Counted from the stretch's first letter, positions 24,928-33,659 are shown. The stretch: 64,000 bases of DNA from Streptomyces sp. Alt3 (GCF_030719215.1 NZ_CP120983.1:6448001-6512000), one strand, 5' to 3'. Made by a program: numbers and translations. Notes: generated by a model not told the origin, from the sequence alone.

Positions 24928-26549
24928 GGAGCCTCCTCTGTAACGGTCACGTCTTCACTCTCACGTCCGGCCCCGGCAAGCCCCTGCCCGCCCGGAGCGG
25001 GTCTCCCGGGCTCCTCGGGCGTTCCGGGGACGAGGCCGGGCGCGGGTGGCGCGCCCGGCGGGAGGAACGGGAGCCCCTCCGGCGCGCCGGTCTCGATCAG
25101 CCGCCACAGCGCGTCCGTGTCGGCGTGTTCCTCGATCAGGTCCCCCAGCCGGTCGAGCTGTTCCTCCCGCAGTGCCCCGAAGCTCGTGTCGGGCGCCGGC
25201 GTGAACCGGCGCCCGGCGGCCTGCGCGACCTCGGTCAGGAACGCCCGCCTGAAGGCGTCGCTCTCCAGCGAGCCGTGCCAGTGCGTCCCCCACACCGATC
25301 CCACCCGGCAGCCGTCGAGGAACGGCTCGCCGCCGCTCACCTCGGCGACACCGTGATGGATCTCGTAGCCCTCCACGGGCTCCCCCAGCGCCGTCCCGAC
25401 CGGCCGGGCCAGGACCTTCTCGCGGCCGAAGCGGACCCGCACCGGAAGCAGCCCGAGCCCCTCGACGAGACCGGCCCGCGACTCCACGTCGTCCTCGATG
25501 CGCTCACCCAGGACCTGGAACCCGCCGCAGATCCCCAGCACCGGCCGTCCCTCGGCGGCGCGCCGCAGGAGGGCGTCCGCCAGACCGCGCTCCCGCAGCC
25601 ACGCCAGGGCCTTCACGGTGCCCCGGGTCCCCGGCACGATCACCAGATCCGCGTCGACGAGCTCCTCCGCGCGGTCCACGAACCGCACCACCACACCCGG
25701 CTCGGCCGCCAGCGCGTCCACGTCGGTGAAGTTCGACATCAGCGGCACCGCGCACACCGCGACCCGCAGGACGTCCTCGCCGTGCGGCGGCGCGACGACC
25801 GACTCCCGCACGGCGCCGCGCATCGACACCCGCAGCCCGTCCTCCTCGTCGATGCCCAGACCGTGGGCGTACGGCAGCACCCCGTAGGTCCGACGTCCCG
25901 TGAGCCCGAGCAGCATGTCCAGGCCGGGTTCCAGCAGCGACACGTCACCGCGGAACTTGTTGACGAGGTACCCGGCGATCAGCGACTGGTCCTGCGGGCT
26001 CAGCAGCGCCGTCGTGCCGAAGAAGGAGGCGAACACGCCTCCCCGGTCGATGTCGCCGACCACCAGAACCGGGAAGCGCGCGGCCCGCGCGACGCCCATG
26101 TTCACGATGTCCGTACGCCGCAGATTGATCTCCGCCGGACTGCCCGCCCCCTCGCAGATCACGGCGTCGTAGGTGCCCCGCAGCTGCTCCAGACAGTCCG
26201 TGACCGTCCCCAGCAGCGCCTCCTGCCGCCCTCCGTGGTAGCCGCGCGCACTCATCTCGCCGACCGGCTTCCCCATCAGGACGACCTGGCTGGAGCGGTC
26301 ACCGCCGGGCTTGAGCAGCACCGGGTTCATCAGGGCCGAAGGCTCCACCCGGGCGGCCTGTGCCTGCATCGCCTGGGCCCGGCCGATCTCGGCCCCCTCC
26401 CGGGTGACGAACGAGTTCAGCGACATGTTCTGCGCCTTGAACGGCGCGACCTTCACCCCCCGGCGCACCAGCCACCGGCAGATCCCGGCCGTGACGACGC
26501 TCTTGCCCGCGTCCGAAGTGGTACCCGCGACCAGCAACCCGCCGCTCAT
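24924..26549 (-). CDS. cobQ: Cobyric acid synthase CobQ
   Basis: A 541-residue ATP- and glutamine-dependent amidase acting on the b, d, e and g side chains of adenosylcobyrinate a,c-diamide. It starts with the P-loop-like VAGTTSDAGKSVVTAG and contains CEGAGSPAEINLRRTDIVNM. The glutamine-amidotransferase domain has the catalytic Cys in VLGICGGFQVLGERI and the His near GTHWHGSLE. The C-terminal 50 or so residues are a Pro/Gly-rich extension not needed by the family. The ATG overlaps the cbiB stop (ATGA). Confidence 0.96.
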   Translation of the reverse strand: MSGGLLVAGTTSDAGKSVVTAGICRWLVRRGVKVAPFKAQNMSLNSFVTREGAEIGRAQAMQAQAARVEPSALMNPVLLKPGGDRSSQVVLMGKPVGEMSARGYHGGRQEALLGTVTDCLEQLRGTYDAVICEGAGSPAEINLRRTDIVNMGVARAARFPVLVVGDIDRGGVFASFFGTTALLSPQDQSLIAGYLVNKFRGDVSLLEPGLDMLLGLTGRRTYGVLPYAHGLGIDEEDGLRVSMRGAVRESVVAPPHGEDVLRVAVCAVPLMSNFTDVDALAAEPGVVVRFVDRAEELVDADLVIVPGTRGTVKALAWLRERGLADALLRRAAEGRPVLGICGGFQVLGERIEDDVESRAGLVEGLGLLPVRVRFGREKVLARPVGTALGEPVEGYEIHHGVAEVSGGEPFLDGCRVGSVWGTHWHGSLESDAFRRAFLTEVAQAAGRRFTPAPDTSFGALREEQLDRLGDLIEEHADTDALWRLIETGAPEGLPFLPPGAPPAPGLVPGTPEEPGRPAPGGQGLAGAGRESEDVTVTEEAP

Positions 26550-27490
26550 GTGGCTCTCCGTCCCCTGGCCAGCCGCCCCGCCGCGCACACGGCGAGGGCC
26601 AGCACACTCACCCGGCGCGACAGCCGCACCGCCCGTTCGATGTCCGTGACCTGTACGTCCCGGCCGGCCCCGCCGTTGAGCACCGGCCGGTGCTCGACCC
26701 GCCCGCCGTACGCCAGGGTGCCGCCGAGCCGCACACCCAGCGCTCCCGCGAACGAGGCCTCCACCGGGCCCGCGTTGGGGCTGGGATGCCGGTGGGCGTC
26801 CGCCCGCCAGGCCCGGACGGCCTCGCGGGGGCGTCCCCCGGCGGCGACGGCGAGCGCCGCGGTCAGCCGGGCCCCCGGCCAGCCGACGACGTCGTCGAGC
26901 CGCGCCGAGGCCCAGCCGTAGCGCCGGTGGCGGGGCGACCTGTGCCCGACCATCGCGTCGAGGGTGTTGACGGCCCGGAATCCGATCAGCCCCGGCACCC
27001 CGCCGAGCGCGCCCCACACGAGGGCCCCCACCACGGCGTCGGAGGTGTTCTCGGCGACGGACTCCACCACCGCGCGGGCGATGCCCGGCCCGTCCAGCGC
27101 CTGGGGGTCCCGGCCGCAGAGGTGCGGCAGCCGCTCCCGGGCCAGCTCGACGTCCCCGGCGGCCAGGGCCCCGCCGATGGCACGCGCCTCGCGGCCCAGC
27201 GACGTGCCTCCGACGACGGACCAGGTGGCGGCGGCCGTCAGAGCGACCGCGGCGGCGGGACGGTTCCGTACGGCACGGGCGGCCAGCGCGGCGGCGCCCG
27301 TGGCACCCCCCGCGCACACGAGCGTGTGCAGGGCGCCCCAGCCGCGGTGATCGCGCCAGAGGAGGTTCTCGGCGCCGGCCGCGGCACGCCCGAAGGCGGC
27401 GACGGGGTGGCCCCGCCGGGGGTCACCGAGCAGCATGTCGCCGATCAGTCCGGCTGCGGCGCCGTACGCGAAGATGCGGTCGGCTCGCAC
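26546..27490 (-). CDS. cbiB: Adenosylcobinamide-phosphate synthase CbiB/CobD
   Basis: A 314-residue membrane protein that attaches the aminopropanol (phosphate) linker to adenosylcobyric acid. Family motifs include DMLLGDPRRGHPVAAFG at the N-terminus and VVESVAENTSDAVVGAL and RAVNTLDAMVGH in the centre. It is the first large gene of the cob operon, downstream of the cobalamin riboswitch. The GTG start has only a weak Shine-Dalgarno site and lies three bases after the stop of a 23-codon ORF, which suggests translational coupling. Confidence 0.94.
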   Translation of the reverse strand: MRADRIFAYGAAAGLIGDMLLGDPRRGHPVAAFGRAAAGAENLLWRDHRGWGALHTLVCAGGATGAAALAARAVRNRPAAAVALTAAATWSVVGGTSLGREARAIGGALAAGDVELARERLPHLCGRDPQALDGPGIARAVVESVAENTSDAVVGALVWGALGGVPGLIGFRAVNTLDAMVGHRSPRHRRYGWASARLDDVVGWPGARLTAALAVAAGGRPREAVRAWRADAHRHPSPNAGPVEASFAGALGVRLGGTLAYGGRVEHRPVLNGGAGRDVQVTDIERAVRLSRRVSVLALAVCAAGRLARGRRAT

Positions 27491-27493
27491 CGC

Positions 27494-27565
27494 TCAGCCC
27501 GCCGTCGTGCCTCGAAGGGCCTTCTCGGAAGGTGGTGGGGTGACCGACGCAGGGCAGCCAGACAT
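27494..27565 (-). CDS. Candidate 23-residue leader ORF coupled to cbiB
   Basis: ATG at 27565 begins MSGCPASVTPPPSEKALRGT and ends at TGA 27494, three bases before the cbiB GTG. A clear GAGGA lies eight bases upstream of this ATG, whereas cbiB itself has a weak site. It lies between the riboswitch aptamer and cbiB. It could be a leader whose translation passes riboswitch control on to cbiB. I do not recognise the peptide; chance occurrence is possible. Confidence 0.4.
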   Translation of the reverse strand: MSGCPASVTPPPSEKALRGTTAG

Positions 27566-27609
27566 GGCGTATGTCCTCACTCAGGGTCCGCGCCCTGGTT
27601 CGACGTGAC

Positions 27610-27758
27610 CGGCGACGAGAGTCTCCTGGCTCCCGGATCCGCAGTTCCTCCGGCCTTCCAGTCCGCGGTGGCGGACCGTGACTTCCGTGTGGAGGCTGCT
27701 CCCCGGTGACAGTGGCGGGACCGCGCCGGATTCGCACCGGCTTCCTCTCCTGTCGCCG
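27610..27758 (-). ncRNA. Cobalamin riboswitch
   Basis: Read on the minus strand, the region has the class hallmarks: GGAAGCCGGTGCGAATCC, then CGGTCCCGCCACTGT, then the B12-box-like GAGCCAGGAGAC near the 3' end. A closing P1 helix pairs CGGCGAC (27752-27758) with GTCGCCG (27610-27616). It precedes the cbiB-cobQ-chelatase-cobO-cobB operon and should turn it down when adenosylcobalamin is abundant. The expression platform lies between 27609 and 27490. Confidence 0.93.
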
Positions 27759-27760
27759 TA

Positions 27761-27786
27761 AGGCCGGCCGGCGAGCCGGTCGGCCT
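27761..27786. terminator. Hairpin at the 5' edge of the riboswitch region
   Basis: AGGCCGGCCGG (27761-27771) pairs with CCGGTCGGCCT (27776-27786) with one wobble and a CGAG loop. It lies just upstream of the aptamer on the minus strand. It may stop readthrough from upstream or be a 5' extension of the riboswitch. Confidence 0.4.
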
Positions 27787-27872
27787 AAATGGCTCCGGCA
27801 GTCCACCACGCTCCGCGAACGCCCGTCAACCTGCCGTTGACCTGCGAGGCTTCAGTGTGCTCAGACGCACAC

Positions 27873-27905
27873 AGGGCCGGACACACACGTGGTGTGTCCG
27901 GCCCT
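27873..27905 (-). terminator. Terminator of the pit operon
   Basis: A perfect 14-base stem (27873-27886 with 27892-27905) with a 5-base loop lies 22 bases past the stop of the small membrane protein gene. It separates the pit transcript from the cobalamin riboswitch transcript. Confidence 0.75.
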
Positions 27906-27927
27906 GAGCGGGTGCCTACCCGGTGGG

Positions 27928-28149
27928 TCAGGCGACGATCAGAAAGATCCCGTAGGCGACCGCCGCCGCGCACAGCGCGAAGCAGGCGTACGCGCCGGTG
28001 CGCGCCAGGACGCCGCCACCGCCGCCCTGCGCCGTGGTCGTCTGCCTGGCGAGGCCGGTGATGCCGAGAGTGAAGAGGCCGACCAACGCGATGGTGATCA
28101 CGAGGCTGACGCCGAAGACGGACGCGAGAGCTGCCCAGTCGATGTTCAT
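27928..28149 (-). CDS. Small membrane protein accompanying Pit
   Basis: A 73-residue protein with two membrane helices (about residues 10-33 and 50-72) joined by a polar, Gly-rich loop (RQTTTAQGGGGG). I recognise no enzymatic motif. It starts 12 bases after the phosphate transporter gene on the same strand, so it is co-transcribed and may be an accessory or regulatory subunit of that transporter (inference). Confidence 0.8.
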   Translation of the reverse strand: MNIDWAALASVFGVSLVITIALVGLFTLGITGLARQTTTAQGGGGGVLARTGAYACFALCAAAVAYGIFLIVA

Positions 28150-28161
28150 GCGGATCTGTCC

Positions 28162-29412
28162 TTACACCGTGGCCGGCCGGTCGGCCGGGGTCTCGGACGC
28201 CGGGGCGTGGATGGTGGTCTTGAGTTCCGGGACACCCAAGCCGACGGGCGGCGGGCTGACGGCCGCGATGGCGGTCGTGACGACGCCCGCGGGCTCGTCC
28301 TCGGTCGCGTTCACATTGGTGTGGTCGACCGGCTTGCGGCGCGACAGCAGCCAGATGGCACCGGAGCCCGCGACGAGCAGGACGGCGACCACAGCGACGC
28401 CCCAGGGGCCCTGCTTGGTCAGGAACTCGGCACCCGCGCCGACGAGACCTGCGGCCGGCAGCGTCAGACCCCAGGCGACGAACATCCGGGTGGCCGTGGA
28501 CCAGCGGACCACGCCCCCCTTGCGTCCGAGGCCCGCGCCCATGACGGCACCGGAGCAGGACTGGGTGGTCGAGAGGGAGAAACCGAGGTGCGAGGAGGCC
28601 AGGATGACCGTGGCCGCGCTCGTCTGGGCCGCGAAGCCCTGCGGCGGACGCAGGTCGGTGAGGCCGCTGCCCATCGTGCGGATGATGCGCCAGCCGCCGA
28701 GGTAGGTGCCGAGCGCGATGGCGATACCGGCGGAGGCGATGACCCAGACCGGCGGGTTGGAGCCGGGGGAGAGGACGCCGCCGGTGACCAGGGCCAGGGT
28801 GATGATGCCCATGGTCTTCTGCGCGTCGTTGGTGCCGTGGGCGAGCGAGACCAGTCCGGCCGAGGCGATCTGGCCGGCGCGGTACCCCTTCGCCGTCGAC
28901 TTGAGCTGGGCCTCGTCGGTGATCTTCCGGTTGAGGCGGTACGTCAGCTTCGTGGCCAGCAGCGCGGCGACACCGGCCACCAGGGGCGCGGCGATCGCCG
29001 GCAGCAGGACCTTCGTGACGACGGTGCCGCCGTTGATCGAGGACCAGCCGGCCGACATCACCGCGGCGCCGATGAGGCCGCCGAAGAGTGCGTGGGAGGA
29101 ACTGGAGGGCAGGCCGACCAGCCAGGTCAGCAGATTCCACAGGATCGCGCCGACGAGCGCGGCGAAGATGACCTCGGTTCTGAGGCCGTTCTCATTGATG
29201 ATCCCGCCGGAGATCGTCTTGGCGACCTCCACCGACAGGAACGCGCCGACGAGGTTGAGAACGGCGGACATGGCCACCGCTGTCTTGGGCTTGAGAGCGC
29301 CGGTCGAGATGGTGGTCGCCATCGCGTTGGCGGTGTCGTGGAAACCGTTCGTGAAATCGAACACGAGAGCTGTCACGACCACAATCGCAAGCAGCAGCGT
29401 GATGTGTTCCAT
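28162..29412 (-). CDS. pit: Low-affinity inorganic phosphate transporter, PiT family
   Basis: A 416-residue membrane protein with about ten helices. The two PiT signature repeats are present as FDFTNGFHDTANAMAT at the N-terminus and LAHGTNDAQKTMGII in the middle. WLVGLPSSSSHALFGGLIG is the usual motif after the first repeat. It imports phosphate (or metal phosphate) with protons. The C-terminal 75 residues are a polar cytoplasmic tail. A PHO-box-like direct repeat lies 41-69 bases upstream of the start, so PhoP control is likely. Confidence 0.95.
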   Translation of the reverse strand: MEHITLLLAIVVVTALVFDFTNGFHDTANAMATTISTGALKPKTAVAMSAVLNLVGAFLSVEVAKTISGGIINENGLRTEVIFAALVGAILWNLLTWLVGLPSSSSHALFGGLIGAAVMSAGWSSINGGTVVTKVLLPAIAAPLVAGVAALLATKLTYRLNRKITDEAQLKSTAKGYRAGQIASAGLVSLAHGTNDAQKTMGIITLALVTGGVLSPGSNPPVWVIASAGIAIALGTYLGGWRIIRTMGSGLTDLRPPQGFAAQTSAATVILASSHLGFSLSTTQSCSGAVMGAGLGRKGGVVRWSTATRMFVAWGLTLPAAGLVGAGAEFLTKQGPWGVAVVAVLLVAGSGAIWLLSRRKPVDHTNVNATEDEPAGVVTTAIAAVSPPPVGLGVPELKTTIHAPASETPADRPATV

Positions 29413-29452
29413 TTACCCAGGCAATCGTTCGACGTCATTGGCACGGGGAACG

Positions 29453-29481
29453 TAAGCAACCTGGATGAACGGAAGGTGAAC
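29453..29481 (-). promoter_or_regulatory. PHO box (PhoP binding site) upstream of pit
   Basis: On the minus strand GTTCACC (29475-29481) and GTTCATC (29464-29470) are spaced exactly 11 bases apart, with a degenerate third unit TTGCTTA at 29453-29459. This is the direct-repeat pattern bound by PhoP in Streptomyces. Confidence 0.65.
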
Positions 29482-29648
29482 TGGGCAGGGCGGCACGGTG
29501 ACCCCAACCGCGTGGGCACGTTCCGCTTGTGTGTGCGAGGGGTGGGCCGGACCCCCGCCGCCGGTGCGGGGCCCGGCGTGGACAGTCCCCGCCCCGACCG
29601 ATTTGCCCCGTTGGCGAGACATCGGTCACGCCGCCTTAGGATCCCCGC

Positions 29649-30308
29649 ATGAGTGACGTGGGCAAGGACGCGATCCGGCAGGCGTGGGACGGTGTCGTCG
29701 CGACGGCCCGGCGGACCGCGACGGACGGCCTGGTCGTCGGTACCTCGGGGAACGTGTCGGCCCGGGTGGGCGACCTCGTCCTGGTCACCCCCAGCGGGGT
29801 GCCCTACGACAGACTCGGCCCGGAGGACGCCGTCGGTGTCGACCTCGAAGGGCGGCAGGTCCTGGGCGACATGGTCCCCACCAGCGAGCTCCCGCTCCAC
29901 CTGGCCGTCCACCGCCACACCGACGCCGCGGCCGTCGTGCACACCCACGCCGTCCACGCCACGGCCGTCTCCACCCTCGTCCCCGAGGTGCCGCTCGTCC
30001 ACTACGCCGCCGCGCTCCTCGGCGGCCCCGTCCGCACCGCCGCCTACGCGCGGTACGGGACGCGTGAGCTCGCCGACAACATGCTGGCCGCCCTGCGCGG
30101 CCGCACCGGGTGCCTGCTGCAGAACCACGGCACGGTCACCTACGGGAAGACCCTCGACGAGGCCTACGACCGCACCGCCCAGCTCGAATGGATGTGCAGG
30201 CTCTGGCTCACCGCGAGCTCCGTGCCCGGGCTCAGCCCGACGCTCCTCACGCCCGCCCAGCTGCGGGACGTGCAGGACGCCCTGGAGGGGTACGGACAGC
30301 CGGGCTGA
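29649..30308 (+). CDS. Class II aldolase/adducin family protein
   Basis: A 219-residue zinc-dependent aldolase/epimerase-fold protein related to L-fuculose-phosphate aldolase and ribulose-phosphate epimerase. It has the phosphate-binding VVGTSGNVSARVGD, the catalytic acid in MVPTSELPLHLAVH, the metal histidines in VVHTHAVHATAVS and the downstream metal His in CLLQNHGTVTYG. The sugar-phosphate substrate is not determined by sequence. It stands alone between the divergent pit gene and a hydrolase. Confidence 0.88.
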   Translation: MSDVGKDAIRQAWDGVVATARRTATDGLVVGTSGNVSARVGDLVLVTPSGVPYDRLGPEDAVGVDLEGRQVLGDMVPTSELPLHLAVHRHTDAAAVVHTHAVHATAVSTLVPEVPLVHYAAALLGGPVRTAAYARYGTRELADNMLAALRGRTGCLLQNHGTVTYGKTLDEAYDRTAQLEWMCRLWLTASSVPGLSPTLLTPAQLRDVQDALEGYGQPG

Positions 30309-30375
30309 GCCGGGCCCGGCACCGTACGGCCGAGGCCCACTGGCCGTCGGCGCCGCCGCCCGGGAGACTGGAGCC

Positions 30376-31515
30376 GTGCGCCCGGCAACAGCGGCGGCAG
30401 TGGCCGCCACCTCGGTCCTCGGCGTCGGCGCGGCAGCGGTCGCCGCCGGACGCTACGCCAGCGACGCCGCCCTCGGGGCGCCGTCGCCACGGCCCTTCCC
30501 GGCCGACCGTCGTCTCACCGTCCATGCCACCGCGGCCGGGCAGATCACCCTGACCCGCTCCTTCTCCGCCCTGCGGCCCGGCACGTACGGCCTGACCGGC
30601 CGCGACGTGCACGCGGTCGTCGGCCCGCTGATCGAACAGCCGCCCGGCGGCCCGGCGGTCTCCGCCGACACCGTCGTACGCCGGCTGGAGCGCGTCACCC
30701 TCGGAAGCCTGAAACCGGGCACCAGGGTCCGCCTCACCCCCGAGCTCCACCGCGGCGACCCGCTCGCCGCCCTCGGGCTCGCGTACAAGGAGGTCGAGGT
30801 CCCCGGCGAACTCGGCGCCCTGCCGGCCTGGTTCGTGCCCGGCGCCCGGGACACCTGGGTGATCACCGTGCACGGCCTCGGCACCACCAGGGACCACCCC
30901 CTGAACCTGACGGGGTTCCTCCACGACCAGCAGTTCCCCGTGCTCGACCTGGCCTACCGCGGTGACCCGGGCGCCCCGCGTTCCCCGGACGGGCTCGCCC
31001 ACCTCGGCGAGTCCGAATGGCGCGACCTCGACGCGGCCATCCGCTACGCCCTCCGCTACGGGGCCGGGAAAGTCATCCTGCACGGCTGGTCGTCCGGCGC
31101 CTCGATGGCCCTGCACGCCGCCGTCAACTCCGCCCTCCGTGACCGCATCAGCGGCCTCGTCCTCGACTCCCCGGTCCTGGACTGGAGGACGACCCTGCGC
31201 GCGCTCGCCTCGGCCCGTGGCGTCCCCTCCGCGCTGCTGCCCCTCGCCGTCCGGGCCGCCCAGGGCCAGACGGGACTGCACGGCGCCCGGCTCCTGGACA
31301 CGTCGGTGCCGACGGCCCTGCACGTGCCCACTCTGGTCGTCCACGGCCCCGACGACACCCTCGCCCCCTGGCAGGAGTCCCGGGAGCTCGCCGCCCGCCG
31401 GCCCGACCTCGTGACCCTGCACCCCGTACCGCAGGCTCCGCACGCGGCGATGTGGAACGCCGACCCCGCCGGCTACGAGGAGGCGCTCCGGCGCTTCCTC
31501 ACGCCCCTGATGTGA
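30376..31515 (+). CDS. Alpha/beta hydrolase
   Basis: A 379-residue protein with an N-terminal hydrophobic segment (about residues 5-25) that could anchor or export it. A domain of about 110 residues precedes the hydrolase fold. The nucleophile serine lies in ILHGWSSGASMALHAA, the acid probably in VHGPDDTLAP and the His near PQAPHAAMW. An oxyanion region VHGLGTTRDHPLN is also seen. I place the start at GTG 30376, preceded by GGAG. The substrate is unknown. Confidence 0.82.
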   Translation: MRPATAAAVAATSVLGVGAAAVAAGRYASDAALGAPSPRPFPADRRLTVHATAAGQITLTRSFSALRPGTYGLTGRDVHAVVGPLIEQPPGGPAVSADTVVRRLERVTLGSLKPGTRVRLTPELHRGDPLAALGLAYKEVEVPGELGALPAWFVPGARDTWVITVHGLGTTRDHPLNLTGFLHDQQFPVLDLAYRGDPGAPRSPDGLAHLGESEWRDLDAAIRYALRYGAGKVILHGWSSGASMALHAAVNSALRDRISGLVLDSPVLDWRTTLRALASARGVPSALLPLAVRAAQGQTGLHGARLLDTSVPTALHVPTLVVHGPDDTLAPWQESRELAARRPDLVTLHPVPQAPHAAMWNADPAGYEEALRRFLTPLM

Positions 31516-31625
31516 GCTGATGAGCCGGAACCACCCGGTTGGTGACCCGGTCCTGAGCGCCTTCGAACCCCGGTGACACGGCTTCCGTTTGGGCTTTCGG
31601 CCCGTCAGGGGCAAGACTGCTCCTC

Positions 31626-32998
31626 GTGACGTCCCGTACCCCGCGCGACTCCAGGCTGCGACTTGTCCGCCCGCGACCCCAGGCAACCGCCCGCAAGGCC
31701 GTGACGACCCGGCGCACCAGGCCGGCCCCCGCCCACCCGAGGGCACACCGCCCCCGGCCGAACTGGCACGCCAGGCCAGGGCCGTACTGGCCGACGCCGT
31801 GCGGATCGCCCACTGGGCCGCGGACGGCACGAGCACGGGCTCCGCCCCGCTCGCCGCCCGGACCCTGGAGCGGGCCTCGGCGGCGCTCGACCTCTCCCCG
31901 GCCCAGGTGCGGGCCGGATGGGACCGGGCCAGGCTGGCCGGACTCATCGAACTGCACGGAGACACGGCACGCCCCGGCTGGCGGCTGCGCGCCTGGGACC
32001 GCGACGACTCCGCCGTGCTCCGCGGCTGGGTGGCGCTCTTCGACGCGTGGTCGCTCGTCCACGCCTCACCCGACGGCATCGAGACCACCGCCGTGGCGGA
32101 GGCCATCGAGGCGGTGCCCCAGGTGCTGTCACTCCTCCAGCTCTCGGCGGGCCCCGTCACCGTGCCCGCCCTCCTCGACCTGCTCGGCCAGCGCGTCGCC
32201 GAACTCCACGAGGAGCGGTGCGAGGTGCCGTACGGGCCGCAGGAGCAGCCCGCGCCCACCGGAGCGGAACCGGCCGACCTGAACGCGCTGCTGCTCGACT
32301 GGGCCCTGGAGGGCCTCGCCTCCGTCGGCGCGCTCACGCTGGGCGCCGGCCACGCCACCCTCACCCCGCTGGGCAACTGGGCGGTCTGGGTCAAGCTGGA
32401 GCAGATCTGCGTCGCGGCCCAGAGCCCCGCCGGCAACATCGAGCAGTCCGCCGCCGACATGCTGCTCGGCTGCGCACGCCTCACCCCCGGCCCGGCCCGC
32501 GCCGAATACCGCGCCTGGCTCGCCGCCCGGCCCGTCGGCAGCGCCGTGGCCGAGCTCCTGGCCGTCGCCCGCGGTGAGGACGCCCTGCTGCGCGGCCTCG
32601 CCTTCGAAGCCCTGCGCGTCGTCGGCGCCCCGGCGGAGCCCGTCGTCCGCTCCGTCGTCACGGAGGCGCCCCTGCGTCCCTACGCGCTCCTGTGGCTCGC
32701 CGAGTACGAGGGCACCGACCCGGACGACGCCCAGGACGTCCTCAGCCGGGAGGAGGCCACCTGGCTCTGGGTCGACACCGCAGCGGCCGTGGCCGACCAC
32801 GGTGAGACCGGGCTGCTGGTCCGCCATCTCGACTCCGCCGTCCAGGGCACGGTTCCCGCGCTCCTGGACGAGGTGAGAGCCGTCGGGCACCCGCGGACCG
32901 TCCAGGTGCTGGTCGCCCTGGCCGCCGCCCACCCGGACCCGGCCCTCGCCAAAGCCGTACGCCGCGCGGCCTTCCAGGTGCACACCGGCGGGGTGTGA
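31626..32998 (+). CDS. Conserved hypothetical protein with a likely one-base frameshift
   Basis: The main body (about 420 residues, 31736-32998) is a helical, Ala/Leu-rich protein of unknown function. It has a possible winged-helix-like start (LDLSPAQVRAGWDRARLAGLIELHG) and a HEAT-like C-terminal half. Its reading frame extends upstream only through poorly biased codons to a TTG at 31589. In another frame, GTG 31626 opens a well-biased N-terminus (VTSRTPRDSRLRLVRPRP) that meets the main frame at the CCC run 31736-31738. One extra C there joins the two as RPAPAHPEGTPPPAEL. It is either a true mutation, a sequencing error, or a later start is used. Confidence 0.65.
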
Positions 32999-33017
32999 CC
33001 GCGCAGCCCCGGGGCGT

Positions 33018-33428
33018 TCAGCCCGAGGACCCCGGGGCGTACGTACCGAAGCTCCAGACGTTGCCCTCGGCGTCCCGCGCCATGTAGTCGCGGCAGCCGT
33101 AGTCCTGGTCGGTGGGCGGCACGAGGATCTCCACGCCGTGCTCCACGGCCCGCGCGTGGTGGGCGTCCACCTCGTCCACCACCACGTACACCCCGGCAGG
33201 CCCTCCAGCGGCCATCGCCTCGGCGAAGACACCCCCGCGCCCCCTGGAGCCGAGCATCACCCTGCCGTTGCCGCAGGAGAGCTCGGCGTGGAGCACGCTG
33301 CCGTCGTCCCCCTCGTACACCGCTTCCGCGGTGAACCCCAGAGCCTCGGTCAGCACCCTGATCGCGGCCTTCGCGTCGTCGTACAGAATCGTCGGGAAGA
33401 TCGTGGGAACGCCGCCCGTTCCTGCCAT
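33018..33428 (-). CDS. VOC-family (glyoxalase-like) protein
   Basis: A 136-residue single-domain protein with the two beta-alpha-beta-beta-beta modules of the VOC fold. It is of the PhnB/bleomycin-resistance-like type (FPTILYDDAKAAIRVLTEALGF, ending DAEGNVWSFGTYAPG). The ATG at 33428 is chosen because AGGAGAGGG ends about eight bases upstream; a GTG at 33437 would overlap that site. No substrate can be assigned. It is convergent with the frameshifted hypothetical gene, 19 bases apart. Confidence 0.85.
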   Translation of the reverse strand: MAGTGGVPTIFPTILYDDAKAAIRVLTEALGFTAEAVYEGDDGSVLHAELSCGNGRVMLGSRGRGGVFAEAMAAGGPAGVYVVVDEVDAHHARAVEHGVEILVPPTDQDYGCRDYMARDAEGNVWSFGTYAPGSSG

Positions 33429-33595
33429 CGGACTCACCCTCTCCTGTCTCGCCCGCCCCAGTTACATGTGATCTGCATCTCAGTCTTCCACCGGTCGCCG
33501 ACGGCGTCAGCCGAAGGTGTCGCACAGGCCGGGGTCCCCGACGCGGAGGCCCGTCGTGAACCACCGCCGGCGCTGTGCGGTGAGGAGGCGGGAGC

Positions 33596-33631
33596 ATGCG
33601 GAAAAGCACGTGGACACCGCCAGTAGACTGA
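33596..33631 (+). CDS. Candidate upstream ORF, 11 residues, in the ABC-F leader
   Basis: ATG at 33596 encodes MRKSTWTPPVD and is preceded by a near-perfect GAGGAGG seven bases upstream. It ends four bases before the start of a second tiny ORF at 33636. Together they precede the ABC-F gene and may be a regulatory leader. Chance is possible for an ORF this short; the Shine-Dalgarno site is the main support. Confidence 0.35.
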   Translation: MRKSTWTPPVD

Positions 33632-33635
33632 GTCC

Positions 33636-33659
33636 ATGGCAATTCTCCTTGTGCATTAG
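33636..33659 (+). CDS. Candidate leader peptide MAILLVH before the ABC-F gene
   Basis: A seven-codon ORF (ATG to TAG) lies 60 bases before the ABC-F start. TAGACT at 33624-33629 could be a -10 placing transcription start at the ATG itself, making it leaderless. Directly after its stop, GACGGCG (33659-33665) can pair with CGCCGTC (33691-33697). This layout resembles ribosome-mediated attenuators known for antibiotic-responsive ABC-F genes. Confidence 0.35.
   Translation: MAILLVH

Noticed and set aside
22325..25356. Long plus-strand open frames opposite cobO, the chelatase and cobQ
   Set aside because: Composition is Arg/Pro/Ser-rich without family motifs; the opposite strand carries clear cobalamin genes with 4-base overlaps.
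27423..27809. Minus-strand open frame of 128 codons across the cobalamin riboswitch
   Set aside because: It runs through the conserved aptamer sequence, so it is a by-product of the RNA element and G/C bias.
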